Origin: Jeotgalibacillus sp. ET6
Lineage (GTDB): Bacteria > Bacillota > Bacilli > Bacillales > Jeotgalibacillaceae
Reading direction: 5' to 3'
DNA: 64,000 nucleotides
Assembly (NCBI RefSeq): GCF_029667115.1
Contig: NZ_JARUIU010000003.1
Coordinates: 62,001-126,000, forward strand
Shown: one piece after another, positions 1-8,191 of the stretch
How positions within the stretch are numbered: position 1 is the stretch's first letter
How the letters are laid out: the number at the start of each line of letters is the position of its first letter
Position numbers and translations under genes: made by a program
The notes under the pieces: model-generated
Told to the model about the DNA's origin: nothing
What the model saw: the letters and a program-made list of their open reading frames with translations, nothing else
Databases searched by the model: none

Positions 1-360
1 GACGTTTTAAGTGTCTCCCAGGTAGCCGGCATTATGGCTGCAAAGCAGACCGCATCTCTTATACCAATGTGCCACCCTATTTCTCTCAGTGCTGTTGATA
101 TTTCCTTCAGCTGGGAGCAGAAAAAAGAAAGCTTCGAGCTTTTTATACTTGCAACGGTCAAAACGACCGGAGGTACTGGTGTGGAAATGGAGGCTTTAAC
201 GGCTGCATCCGTTTGTGCCTTAACCGTTTATGATATGTGCAAGGCGCTCGATAAAGGAATGGTAATCGGCCCTGCTTTTTTAAAGGAAAAAACAGGAGGA
301 AAAAATGGAGATTATCACAGGCAGACCCTTCCTGCTATGCATATGGAGCAGCGCCCCTGA
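1..360 (+). CDS. moaC: Cyclic pyranopterin monophosphate synthase MoaC, 5' end cut by window
   Basis: MoaC acts with MoaA to turn GTP into cyclic pyranopterin monophosphate, the first intermediate of molybdenum cofactor synthesis, in the cytoplasm. The frame is open from base 1 ([15 protein letters not shown]), so the true start lies upstream of the window. Family signatures are clear: AAKQT, IPMCHPI, the [20 protein letters not shown] block and the C-terminal [10 protein letters not shown]. The tail ([13 protein letters not shown]) is slightly longer than in many homologues. It converges with moeB, a gene of the same pathway, across a shared terminator. Confidence 0.93.
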   Translation, partial: DVLSVSQVAGIMAAKQTASLIPMCHPISLSAVDISFSWEQKKESFELFILATVKTTGGTGVEMEALTAASVCALTVYDMCKALDKGMVIGPAFLKEKTGGKNGDYHRQTLPAMHMEQRP

Positions 361-440
361 CCAAAAGCAGTGATAGTCCAAGATTATTCCTATTCAGCTG
401 TTCCCCTCTTACATAAAGGCGAAACGTTCTGCAAATGATT

Positions 441-479
441 TCCCTTCTGGTCCATGTAAACAGACCAGAGGGATTTTTT
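441..479. terminator. Bidirectional terminator between moaC and moeB
   Basis: Inverted repeat CCCTTCTGGTC / GACCAGAGGG with a loop of about 10 nt, followed by a T run on the plus strand. It sits between the convergent moaC and moeB stops. The run on the minus-strand side is weaker. Confidence 0.7.
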
Positions 480-480
480 C

Positions 481-1506
481 TCAGCTGAAGATTCTATGGT
501 ACATCTTTTTGGCTTCTGCGACGTCGTTTGTCCCATGAATGAGCACCCGTCCATCTTCAAAGACCACCATTCGTTTTTCATTCATCTCGACACTCAGTAA
601 AAAATGATTGTACTGAACAGGCAGTCCTTGCGTAGTAAAAATTGCATTTAAATCTGGCAGATGAAGATTTTTCTTCACAGCCGGGCGGATTTGCACAGTG
701 TCTCTGCCGCATAGTACCGCTGTTTTCATTGTATGTTCAGCAGATAAATACGGATAAGTCGGCTCAGTTCCACAGGTTGGACAGCTGCTGCTTTTAAGCT
801 TTCGGACTTGAATGGCTGTATGTGTATTTTGCCATAAATCAAATGTAATTAACTTTCCGCTAAGCGACTCTTTATCCTCCACCAATATTTTCAGTGCATC
901 CGCTGTTTGATAGGACACAACCATTCCTACCGCCGGACTGATAATTCCAGCTGTATCACAGGTCTGTCCGCCAGCAGTCGGCATTTTATTCCATAAGCAT
1001 TGAAAACACGGGGTCTCGCCCGGGATAATGGTAAACGTCATTCCACTGCTCCCTACACAGGCTCCATAAATCCACGGAATCCCCAGTTTATGTGAAACAT
1101 CGTTTAGCATCAGCCGTGTCTCATAATTATCAGTCGCATCCAGGATTAAATCTGTTTCACCTGCTAATTCCAGCAGATCAGTCCAGGCGGCATCGAGTAC
1201 ATGCGCCTCTATCTTCACGGCATGATTGATTTGTTCAAGTCTGTATTTTGCTGCTATAGCTTTAGGCAGCTTTTTTTGTGCATCGAGCTCGCTGTATAAT
1301 TGCTGCCGCTGCAGATTGCTGGTTTCGACGTAATCGCGGTCCACAATAGTGAGCTTGCCCACTCCCGCGCGTACTAGAGACTCTGCGTTTCCCGTACCAA
1401 GAGCTCCTGCTCCGACAAGCAGTACATGCTTCTTTTTAATTAATTGCTGTCCTTCTTCACCAATAGGACGAAAGAGTTCCTGTCTTGAATATCGATCGTC
1501 TGTCAT
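481..1506 (-). CDS. moeB: Molybdopterin-synthase adenylyltransferase MoeB (ThiF/HesA family)
   Basis: The protein adenylates the C-terminal glycine of a ubiquitin-like sulfur carrier (MoaD, possibly ThiS) using ATP. The 341 residues match the length of Bacillus MoeB. Visible parts are the N-terminal RYSRQ motif, the Rossmann nucleotide loop GAGALGTGNAE near residue 32, the ND-type DATDNYETR segment, and paired Cys motifs (CFQC and CPTCG) expected to bind zinc. The last 90 residues are the Bacillus-type extension. A GGGGGGAG ribosome site precedes the ATG. Its neighbour moaC supports the pathway. ThiF is the main alternative name, but context favours MoeB. Confidence 0.9.
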   Translation of the reverse strand: MTDDRYSRQELFRPIGEEGQQLIKKKHVLLVGAGALGTGNAESLVRAGVGKLTIVDRDYVETSNLQRQQLYSELDAQKKLPKAIAAKYRLEQINHAVKIEAHVLDAAWTDLLELAGETDLILDATDNYETRLMLNDVSHKLGIPWIYGACVGSSGMTFTIIPGETPCFQCLWNKMPTAGGQTCDTAGIISPAVGMVVSYQTADALKILVEDKESLSGKLITFDLWQNTHTAIQVRKLKSSSCPTCGTEPTYPYLSAEHTMKTAVLCGRDTVQIRPAVKKNLHLPDLNAIFTTQGLPVQYNHFLLSVEMNEKRMVVFEDGRVLIHGTNDVAEAKKMYHRIFS

Positions 1507-1613
1507 TGATCTCCCCCCTTATCCTATTCGACTTTTTATGTAGAGAATGGCATTTAGTTGAAAAGTGTCCTTTAAACATAGCAATAATCAGGCATGGGAA
1601 CAAGAATTTGGTT

Positions 1614-2111
1614 TTAGTTCATTTCGAGTTTCATATATTCTTCATCAATATAAACTCCATTTAGTTTAAGCGCCTTTTTTTCCAGGCCAAATGGTTTAAA
1701 TCCCAGCGAAGTGTATAACCTTTTCGCATTTGCATTGGATTCCACTACAGTCAACAGCACCTGTTCCACTTCCTTTATTTCACCCGCTTGTTGAATCGCT
1801 TTTTCTATTAGCTTTCTGCCAATTCCTTTTTGTCTATATTGAGGATCCACGTACATTGCCACAATATCTGATTTATGCCGGAGTTTTTCCTTTTTCTGTG
1901 GAATAAGTGTAACGGTCCCCACAAGTTTTTCATCAACCCATTCACCAAATGTGAAAAATCCGGGGAGCTCCAAACGCGTTTGAAATGCTTCGATGGATAA
2001 TTCCTTTTCTTCTTCGTAGCTGGCTGCAAAAGCTTCTGGATTTCGCAGAAGAGCCTGCAGTCTTAACTCTCTGTACTCTTTTGCGTGCTGGCCGGTAAGC
2101 TGAATAATCAT
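1614..2111 (-). CDS. GNAT family N-acetyltransferase
   Basis: A 165-residue acetyl-CoA-dependent acetyltransferase with the classical GNAT fold. Motif A with the acetyl-CoA loop is visible as VDPQYRQKGIGRKLIEKA near residue 90, and motif B as the NANAKRLYTSLGFKPFG block near residue 125. The substrate cannot be read from the sequence; relatives act on small molecules or protein N-termini. It is a single gene with its own upstream space of 155 bp to the divergent DUF3243 gene. It is one of four unrelated GNAT genes in the first 13 kb. Confidence 0.88.
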   Translation of the reverse strand: MIIQLTGQHAKEYRELRLQALLRNPEAFAASYEEEKELSIEAFQTRLELPGFFTFGEWVDEKLVGTVTLIPQKKEKLRHKSDIVAMYVDPQYRQKGIGRKLIEKAIQQAGEIKEVEQVLLTVVESNANAKRLYTSLGFKPFGLEKKALKLNGVYIDEEYMKLEMN

Positions 2112-2266
2112 CGTATCTACCTTTCTCCTAATCAGTTTATTGAATTATAAAGTACTTTCCTTTATGAAGATATTACACTTTTTAGAGCACATCGTCAGGT
2201 TTTGTTTTTAGCATGCCGGGTAACCATAAAATGTAACCAAAAATAGAAATATCAGGAGGTTTTATC

Positions 2267-2575
2267 ATGAGTATCGAAAATAAAGTAGAAAAAGAGATTC
2301 AACAGACTGATAATGAAAAAAAAGAAGATATCCTTCAGAATTTTGACCGCTTTAAAAACTATCTCGGCGACCAGGTGTCTAAAGGTGAAAAGCTTGGATT
2401 AGGCGAAGAATCACTCGCTAAAGGTGCAGAAAAAGTTGGAGACTACTTATCCAAAAACGAAGATCCACGCAATCGCGAGGAAAAACTTCTTCAAGAGCTA
2501 TGGAAAGTGGGAGACAAAGATCAGCGCCATCAGCTTGCGCATCTGCTTGTCCGTTTAGCACAGACTACTAATTAA
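2267..2575 (+). CDS. DUF3243 family small protein (YmfJ-type)
   Basis: A 102-residue soluble, charged protein of unknown function. The core from about residue 23 (NFDRFKNYLGDQVSKGEKLG) through IGDYL-type KVGDYLSKNEDPRNREEKLLQELW to LAHLLVRLAQ follows the DUF3243 pattern known from Bacillus YmfJ. The first 20 residues are an extra Glu/Lys-rich leader. There is an excellent CAGGAGG ribosome site 8 nt before the ATG and a strong terminator after the stop, so it is a monocistronic unit. No catalytic motif is visible. Confidence 0.8.
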   Translation: MSIENKVEKEIQQTDNEKKEDILQNFDRFKNYLGDQVSKGEKLGLGEESLAKGAEKVGDYLSKNEDPRNREEKLLQELWKVGDKDQRHQLAHLLVRLAQTTN

Positions 2576-2598
2576 TCGATGCAGCCAAAGAATAGAGG

Positions 2599-2644
2599 GT
2601 GACCCTGTATCTGCTTATTTGCAGATGCAGGGTCACTTTTTTTG
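2599..2644 (+). terminator. Rho-independent terminator of the DUF3243 gene
   Basis: GTGACCCTG.ATCTGC pairs with GCAGAT.CAGGGTCAC over about 16 bp with a short TTAT-type loop, then seven T residues. Confidence 0.9.
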
Positions 2645-2790
2645 CGTGAGTTTATCGTCCACTTTCCGGGTACCTCCTCTTGATGAATGCTGCAGCACTC
2701 CTTAAAACGTTTTAAAAAGACATTCACTTACAGCGCTGCAGCTTCTTCTAGAGTGAAAAGTTAAGAATTCGTAAAGATTCCTCCAGACGC

Positions 2791-2842
2791 TTCACAGTTA
2801 CAACCCTCCCTGCTAAACTTCAATGTAGAAGTTCGATATCGA
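2791..2842 (+). promoter_or_regulatory. Predicted sigma-A promoter and palindrome ahead of padR-chrA
   Basis: TTCACA at 2791-2796 and TAAACT at 2814-2819 are separated by 17 bp and fit a sigma-A promoter. The perfect palindrome TCGATATCGA at 2833-2842 lies just downstream of the expected transcript start, a plausible place for PadR autorepression. The operator role is inferred from position only. Confidence 0.45.
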
Positions 2843-2872
2843 TTTTCAATATTAAGGAAGAGGAGATTCTAT

Positions 2873-3181
2873 TTGGAGGATAAAGTATTACGCAAACTAT
2901 TTCTTGGTTTTATCCAGATTCATATTTTGCATCATGCCAAAGAAGAACCCATTTATGGCGCGTGGATGGTACAGGAACTCCAGGAGCATGGGTATACCAT
3001 GTCATCCGGCACCCTCTACCCTATTTTACATGCCATGGAAAAGGATGGTTTAGTCACAAAACACGAGAAGGTGACTGATGGAAAGATACGCAAATATTAT
3101 TCTGCTACCATTAAGGGAATTAAAGTACTGGAAGAAGCAAGGGTTAAAGCAAGCGAACTTATAAAGGAAATAAATGATTAA
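2873..3181 (+). CDS. chrI: PadR family regulator, ChrI-like, of the chromate transporter operon
   Basis: A 102-residue winged-helix repressor of the small PadR subfamily. The PadR pattern is seen as ILHHAKEEPIYGAWMVQEL (helix 1-2), SSGTLYPILHAMEKDGLV (recognition helix and turn) and RKYYSATIKGIKVLEEAR (wing and dimer helix). It begins at TTG with an AGGAAGAGGAG ribosome site. It lies 15 bp before a chromate transporter gene and almost certainly controls it. The same PadR-chrA pairing is known as chrI-chrA1 in chromate-resistant Bacillus cereus. A direct chromate or redox response is inferred from that precedent. Confidence 0.8.
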   Translation: MEDKVLRKLFLGFIQIHILHHAKEEPIYGAWMVQELQEHGYTMSSGTLYPILHAMEKDGLVTKHEKVTDGKIRKYYSATIKGIKVLEEARVKASELIKEIND

Positions 3182-3196
3182 GGTTAGGAGACGATT

Positions 3197-4384
3197 ATGA
3201 AAGAACGAGTAACTTTTCAAACACTTATTCAACTTTTACTTATATCAACCAGGCTCGGTCTTACGTCGTTTGGAGGACCTGTCGCCCATTTAGGCTATTT
3301 TCATGAGGAATATGTCCGCCGTAGAAAATGGATCGATGAAAAAACGTACGCAGATCTTGTGGCCTTGTGTCAATTTCTCCCTGGACCAGCAAGCAGTCAG
3401 GTCGGAATCGGGATTGGTGTTCTCCGTGCCGGTACAATTGGAGGCATTGTTTCGTTTATCGGATTTACTCTCCCATCGGTGCTGGTCCTTATTTTATTTG
3501 CTCTGGCCGTGCAGGGCTTTGATGCCAGTAATGCAGGATGGCTGCAGGGCTTGAAAATAGTGGCTGTGGCTGTTGTTGCTCATGCCATTCTGGGAATGGC
3601 CAAAAATCTTACACCGGATTTAAACCGCAAAGCGATCGCGCTGCTCGCACTGACAGTCACCCTTCTCTGGCAAACAACGTATTCACAAATCCTTGTGATT
3701 CTACTCGCCGGGTTGATCGGCTGGCTTTTATTTAAAGGGCAGCCAGCTGAGGAAAAAAAGTCATTTTCTTTCCCGATTTCAAAGAAGTTTGGGGCTGCTT
3801 GTCTTGTCTTGTTTTTCGGATTACTTCTCCTTCTGCCGATCTTGAGAGAAGCCACTCAATGGGGCTGGATGGCTATGTTCGACAGCTTTTACCGGGCCGG
3901 CTCGCTTGTTTTTGGCGGAGGCCATGTTGTTCTTCCCCTTCTCGAACGTGAATTTGTCCCGTCCGGCTGGATCAGCCAGGAAGATTTTCTTGCAGGATAC
4001 GGTGCAGCGCAGGCAGTACCCGGTCCTCTATTTACTTTTGCAGCCTACTTAGGCGCTGTAATGGATGGCTGGTCCGGAGGGCTGCTTGCAACATTCGCTA
4101 TTTTTCTTCCTGCCTTTTTATTGATTCTCGGCACTCTTCCATTTTGGAATCAGCTGCGGCAGAATTCCTCTATTAAAGGAGCGTTGACAGGTGTGAATGC
4201 TGCAGTAGTGGGCATTTTAATATCAGCCTTTTACTTCCCAATCTGGACAAGCTCAATTGTGGAACCTGTTGACTTTGCTTTTGCAGCGATTTTGTTCAGC
4301 ATGCTCGTTTTCTGGAAGCTGCCACCTTGGGTAATCGTTTTAAGCGGTGCAGTTGGCGGCACTATTATCTCCTACCTTATGTAA
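3197..4384 (+). CDS. chrA: Chromate efflux transporter ChrA, long-chain (two-domain)
   Basis: A 395-residue membrane protein of the CHR family that exports chromate (and probably sulfate-like oxyanions) from the cytoplasm. Two homologous CHR halves are present. The first contains LTSFGGPVAHLGYFH, EEYVRRRKW and QFLPGPASSQ; the second, from about residue 230, contains GSLVFGGGHVVLPLLE, EDFLAGYGAAQAVPGP. About ten hydrophobic segments are visible. Its ribosome site is TTAGGAG. It follows the PadR gene by 15 bp, so both are one operon, ended by a shared bidirectional hairpin. Confidence 0.92.
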   Translation: MKERVTFQTLIQLLLISTRLGLTSFGGPVAHLGYFHEEYVRRRKWIDEKTYADLVALCQFLPGPASSQVGIGIGVLRAGTIGGIVSFIGFTLPSVLVLILFALAVQGFDASNAGWLQGLKIVAVAVVAHAILGMAKNLTPDLNRKAIALLALTVTLLWQTTYSQILVILLAGLIGWLLFKGQPAEEKKSFSFPISKKFGAACLVLFFGLLLLLPILREATQWGWMAMFDSFYRAGSLVFGGGHVVLPLLEREFVPSGWISQEDFLAGYGAAQAVPGPLFTFAAYLGAVMDGWSGGLLATFAIFLPAFLLILGTLPFWNQLRQNSSIKGALTGVNAAVVGILISAFYFPIWTSSIVEPVDFAFAAILFSMLVFWKLPPWVIVLSGAVGGTIISYLM

Positions 4385-4456
4385 TTGCAGAAGAATTTTG
4401 GGGATACAGATGAGTATAAATGAATGCAAAAAAGTCATTTTTTCTCCATACGCCAT

Positions 4457-4492
4457 AAAAAAACCACCTGCCAGCTGGCCAGGTGGTTTCTT
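4457..4492. terminator. Bidirectional terminator between chrA and the YtxH-like gene
   Basis: AAAACCACCTG / CAGGTGGTTT stem with a GC-rich loop, A run on the left and T-rich right flank, placed between convergent stops. Confidence 0.75.
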
Positions 4493-4498
4493 CTTGTA

Positions 4499-5134
4499 TT
4501 ATTTTCTTCTTGTGCGGTTTCCAGGAATATCTCCTTTTGGAGAAGCAGCTACCGTATCTGCACTTTTAGGATTTAATGTAGCCGTGCCTGTGCCAGCTGA
4601 CGATCCAGTGTTAGCAGAACCCGACTGGCTGTTGGCAGAGCGGTTTTGGTTAGAAGAAGCCGAATTAGTTGAAGAAGAAGATAAGCTGTCGTTGCTGTCT
4701 CCTGTTACTTCACTGCCTGCTTCTGCTACCTGGCTGCCAATATCTTTAACGCCTTCGGTTGTTTCTTTCGCAGTTGAGACGATATCAGAAGCACTTTCTC
4801 TGATTTCGTCCACTTGAGGAAGAACATCCTCGTTCACTCGTTCATATAAGCTCTGAGCATCACTCATCGCATTTTTTAATACGCTTGCAGCAGATTTTAA
4901 CCGATCCTGCAGATCATGTTTAATCTCTGAAGGATTATCTTTTACTTTGGTGACAAGGCCTACAGTTGAATCCTTTACGCCCCTGCCTCCGGAAGCGACA
5001 GATTTGCGTGTTGTAGAATCAAGCATTGTGACTGCTCCACCAATCACCGCTCCAATTAAAACACCTTTAAGCAATTTGCTGTTCTTTTCCTCTGTGTTTG
5101 TGCTCGTTGTATTATATTGTTGAGTTTGTGCCAT
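4499..5134 (-). CDS. YtxH-domain-like protein with low-complexity tail
   Basis: The 211-residue product has one glycine-rich hydrophobic stretch near residues 22-38 (KLLKGVLIGAVIGGAVTML) resembling the YtxH/general-stress membrane motif. An amphipathic helical region (about 45-130) with many Lys/Glu/Asp residues follows, then a Ser/Asn/Thr/Ala-rich low-complexity tail (about 140-211). YtxH-like proteins are often stress-induced in Bacillus; no enzymatic role is known. A TAGGAGG ribosome site precedes the ATG. Assignment to the family rests on the short motif only. Confidence 0.6.
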   Translation of the reverse strand: MAQTQQYNTTSTNTEEKNSKLLKGVLIGAVIGGAVTMLDSTTRKSVASGGRGVKDSTVGLVTKVKDNPSEIKHDLQDRLKSAASVLKNAMSDAQSLYERVNEDVLPQVDEIRESASDIVSTAKETTEGVKDIGSQVAEAGSEVTGDSNDSLSSSSTNSASSNQNRSANSQSGSANTGSSAGTGTATLNPKSADTVAASPKGDIPGNRTRRK

Positions 5135-5206
5135 GGTAAAGCCTCCTATAAAATTAATTTAATGTGTTAATCTTGTAGTTCCCCGCTTTACCAAAATATA
5201 AACTTT

Positions 5207-5926
5207 TTAATTTTTCTCTTTCAGTCTTGCAAACACAATCCAATCACCCAGTTCGGTCTGATCCAGCCATATACCTACGTACCCTTTTTTGAGAAAATCC
5301 TTATGACGGCTGGTTTTATCCAGTCTAATATAAATATAAGACGATGTATCGACCGGAAAGTCATTTACCAGATGTTTGTAAAATATATATCGACTAATTC
5401 CTTCATATTTCTCCTTCATCTGCACAATCATAAGACCCTGAGAAAATTTGTCTTTTATTGACGGAACATTTAAAGGGGAAACCGTGCAGCAAAGATGAGT
5501 AAAAAAGTCGTTCGTATATTTTAATTGCTGCATGAGCACTTTGGCCAAGGTCTGCTGAAGATGGTTGCCGCGGTAATCTGTATGTACTAAGGAGATCTCC
5601 TGATGAACCACCTTCATCCGCTCATAGTAAGGCAATTCAAGGTCATGTCCTATATTTTCACTGTCTTCACCAGGATAGAGCAGTGCTCTTGCACCGATTA
5701 AGTGTTCATTCACAAATGCACCCAGCATGATTCCGCCCTCAGACAGTATGTACAGAAGCTCATCCTTCGTAAGCGGCTGCAGCATGTCAGGGTTTTCCAA
5801 GCCTTCCGAAATTTCTTTCTGCAAATCAAAAAATAGTCTCTCATCTTCCTGTTCAAGCTGTCTTACAGTAAATGGTTGAACTGTATCTGTTGGCTGATGT
5901 GTTAATTCTCCCTGAAATAGGTGCAT
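5207..5926 (-). CDS. GNAT-fold acetyltransferase, large form
   Basis: A 239-residue protein with GNAT-like layout. There is an N-terminal FTVRQLEQEDE strand-helix, a central VNEHLIGARALLYPGE strand, and an acetyl-CoA-loop region EISLVHTDYRGNHLQQTLAKVLM near residue 110 in which the usual RGxGxG is reduced to RGNHLQ. The NVPSIKDKFSQGL segment corresponds to motif B. The C-terminal 60 residues (YIYIRLDKTSRH...) form an extra strand-rich part. It is divergent from the phosphodiesterase gene and shares a short promoter space with it. Substrate unknown. Confidence 0.7.
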   Translation of the reverse strand: MHLFQGELTHQPTDTVQPFTVRQLEQEDERLFFDLQKEISEGLENPDMLQPLTKDELLYILSEGGIMLGAFVNEHLIGARALLYPGEDSENIGHDLELPYYERMKVVHQEISLVHTDYRGNHLQQTLAKVLMQQLKYTNDFFTHLCCTVSPLNVPSIKDKFSQGLMIVQMKEKYEGISRYIFYKHLVNDFPVDTSSYIYIRLDKTSRHKDFLKKGYVGIWLDQTELGDWIVFARLKEKN

Positions 5927-5957
5927 ACATTCGGATCTCCTTTATGTCGTTTCAATT

Positions 5958-5972
5958 CTATTGATACAATAG
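5958..5972. promoter_or_regulatory. Palindrome in a divergent promoter space
   Basis: CTATTGATACAATAG is a perfect inverted repeat (6-bp arms, 3-bp spacer) between the divergent GNAT and phosphodiesterase starts. TACAAT within it could be a -10 element. An operator role is conjecture. Confidence 0.3.
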
Positions 5973-6003
5973 TTTAACATGTAATGTGAATGGAGTGAAC
6001 AAA

Positions 6004-6504
6004 ATGAATATCATTGTCGTTTCTGATACGCATATGCCCAGAATGGCTAAAACGTTCCCGCCCTCTCTTGAATCTTATCTGCAGAAGGCAGACGCAATCA
6101 TTCATGCCGGTGATTGGCAAACTGCTGCAATAGCCGATGAATTAAATAAATTCGCCCCACTTTACGGAGTGACAGGCAATGTGGATGAACCGCCGCTTCA
6201 CGAGCGATTTGAAAAGGTGATAAGGCTAACCTTTGGCAGCTTGACGATAGGCGTCACTCACGGAGATGGAAAAGGGAAAACAACAGAACAGCGGGCAATG
6301 GATCAATTTAAAGATGCGAACCCCGATCTCCTCATTTTCGGCCACTCTCATATTCCCGTTAAGAAAAAGGTGAATGGCACTGTTTTATTCAATCCCGGTT
6401 CGCCGACGGATAAACGAAAGCAAAAGCAATTTTCTTTTGGACATCTACAAATATCCGAAGATCAGTGGTCAATAGAGCATGTTTATTTCGATTCTAAAAC
6501 TTGA
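6004..6504 (+). CDS. YfcE/MJ0936-type metallophosphoesterase
   Basis: The predicted product is a 166-residue dimetal phosphodiesterase. All family motifs are visible: DTH near residue 8, AGDW near 35, GNVDEP near 60, the THGDG pair near 87 and GHSHIP near 114, whose Asp, Asn and His residues hold two divalent metals. Relatives hydrolyse cyclic or linear phosphodiesters and model substrates; the physiological substrate is unknown. I start it at the ATG of 6004 because GGAG lies 8 nt upstream; a GTG at 5986 is in frame but has no ribosome site. Confidence 0.85.
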   Translation: MNIIVVSDTHMPRMAKTFPPSLESYLQKADAIIHAGDWQTAAIADELNKFAPLYGVTGNVDEPPLHERFEKVIRLTFGSLTIGVTHGDGKGKTTEQRAMDQFKDANPDLLIFGHSHIPVKKKVNGTVLFNPGSPTDKRKQKQFSFGHLQISEDQWSIEHVYFDSKT

Positions 6505-6693
6505 AACCATTCAGAGTATCTCCATACCAATCATTCGCTTTTGATAACTGGTTTTCCTCTATTTGCTTCAAAGGTACATGGATCGGTCCGCTTATTTTAA
6601 CAGGAACAGGGAATATACCTAAAGATCAGGTCCTCCTCATCAAATCGGAGTATTTGATAAAATGAAAACAGCTGCCTAAAGGAGGAAATGGTT

Positions 6694-7653
6694 ATGTCTA
6701 AACGAACATTGATTATTACCCAAAACCTATCATCCAATCTTGAGGAACAAGTACATACTCTTTTGCCTGACTGGAACATTATTACCGGCAAGGATTCATC
6801 AAGCTGGAAACTGCATCTTCAGGAGGCTGAGATCATCGCCGGCTGGAAAAAAGAAATGGATGAGCTTCTAACGGAGGATTCCAGTCTTAAGTGGCTGCAA
6901 TCCTGGAGCGCCGGAGTGGATAACTTATCCCTGGAAGCGTTTGAAAAACGCAATCAGCTTGTAACGAGCGCAAACGGAGTGCATGCGAACCCAATTTCGG
7001 AAACGATTTTTGCCATGATGCTTGGTTTAACACGCCTCATCCACACGTATGTTAAACAACAGCAATCCAAAACCTGGCACCATGCGGGACTCGGTCTTGA
7101 AATGCACGGGAAAACGCTGGGACTGCTTGGCGCCGGAGCAATCGGGAAAGAAACAGCAAAGATTGCTAAAGCATTCGGTATGAAAGTCATTGGATTTAGA
7201 AGAAGCGGGAAAGAAGAAGAATATTTTGATACCATGATCCCCATGACTGAATTGACCAGTGCTCTGCCCGAGTGTGACTACGTCGTCAACACATTGCCGC
7301 TTACAAAAGAAACAACAGGGTTTTTTAGTACTGAACAGTTTGAATCAATGAAGGAATCTGCCTTTTTTATAAATATCGGAAGAGGCGAAACAGTGAATGA
7401 AAAGGCGCTCATTAAAGCCCTGCAGGAAAATAAAATAGCAGGTGCAGGCCTGGATGTGTTTGAGCAGGAGCCCCTTGAAGAAAACAATCCCCTGTGGGAA
7501 ATGGATCAGGTCATTATCACACCGCACACTTCAGGCGCGACAGAATATTATAACCAGCGTGTAATAGAAGATATCTTTATACCAAACCTTAAAGACTACT
7601 TGCAGGACCGAAAGCCCTCTATAAATCTGGTTGATTTTAATAAGGGATACTAG
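6694..7653 (+). CDS. D-isomer-specific 2-hydroxyacid dehydrogenase (NAD-binding)
   Basis: The 319-residue enzyme is expected to interconvert a 2-keto acid and a D-2-hydroxy acid with NAD(P)H. The nucleotide loop GLLGAGAIGKETA is near residue 145. The family signature FINIGRGETVNEKAL (catalytic Arg near 230) is followed by AGLDVFEQEPL (Glu) and TPHTSG (catalytic His near 285). The ATG at 6694 is chosen because GGAGG lies 8 nt before it; the ATG at 6688 is too close. Substrate (glyoxylate, hydroxypyruvate, ketoisocaproate-type) cannot be set from sequence. Confidence 0.87.
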   Translation: MSKRTLIITQNLSSNLEEQVHTLLPDWNIITGKDSSSWKLHLQEAEIIAGWKKEMDELLTEDSSLKWLQSWSAGVDNLSLEAFEKRNQLVTSANGVHANPISETIFAMMLGLTRLIHTYVKQQQSKTWHHAGLGLEMHGKTLGLLGAGAIGKETAKIAKAFGMKVIGFRRSGKEEEYFDTMIPMTELTSALPECDYVVNTLPLTKETTGFFSTEQFESMKESAFFINIGRGETVNEKALIKALQENKIAGAGLDVFEQEPLEENNPLWEMDQVIITPHTSGATEYYNQRVIEDIFIPNLKDYLQDRKPSINLVDFNKGY

Positions 7654-7673
7654 TTTTACAGGTTAAAGCATTA

Positions 7674-7733
7674 GACCGGTTCATTTCCACTGCGGGACAT
7701 TTCCCACAAACGTGGAGGTGAACCGGTCGTTTT
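7674..7733 (+). terminator. Large hairpin behind the dehydrogenase gene
   Basis: GACCGGTTCA.TTTCCAC pairs with GTGGAGG.TGAACCGGTC, followed by a short T run. The ACCGGTTCA arm is also part of the dispersed repeat described elsewhere in this list, so it may be a remnant of that element. Confidence 0.55.
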
Positions 7734-7865
7734 AAATGTGACTGACTCATAATTAGCTTGTTTTCTTCAATATAGTTCGTATTTCTACCCTTTATAACGC
7801 AGAAGTCTCCCCTTCCATTTTGAATGCATACACTAGTAAAAAGTGATTCCATGGAGGTTTTACAT

Positions 7866-8129
7866 GTGCAAAACCCGTCCAATTGGTATATGCCTTCACC
7901 CTTCCCCTACCCATATGCACCGTGGATGCAGCCAGTAAATCCATACGGTCAATTTGATCCCGTAAGTCAGCAGTATCAATCCTTTATTCCGCTTTATGCT
8001 CAGGCTTTTCCTTTTTATAATCCAGGTGATCCGAAATTTCAGGGATGCAGGAGCCGCTGCACACTTTTAGGATTAACACCCGGCACGCCTTCCTGGTCCA
8101 ATTGCGTTCAGAGCTGCATGCGCTTTTAA
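7866..8129 (+). CDS. Small Pro/Tyr-rich protein with a four-cysteine C-terminus
   Basis: An 87-residue product not matched to a named family. The first 60 residues are rich in Pro, Tyr, Phe and Gln (for example YMPSPFPYPYAPWMQPVNPY); the end holds four Cys (CRSRC...NCVQSC). Such composition is typical of spore-coat or surface-exposed Bacillus proteins, but that is inference. The GTG at 7866 has GGAGG 8 nt upstream, which decides the start over an upstream in-frame ATG at 7824. There is no signal peptide. Confidence 0.6.
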   Translation: MQNPSNWYMPSPFPYPYAPWMQPVNPYGQFDPVSQQYQSFIPLYAQAFPFYNPGDPKFQGCRSRCTLLGLTPGTPSWSNCVQSCMRF

Positions 8130-8191
8130 ATGTTATCTGTGCTGCGGATATACAAGCGAAAGGCTGCCCCCTGCTGCGTTATTTCATCACA

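Noticed and set aside
390..581. Minus-strand 63-codon frame across the moaC/moeB junction
   Set aside because: Overlaps the moeB end and the terminator in another frame; a shadow frame.
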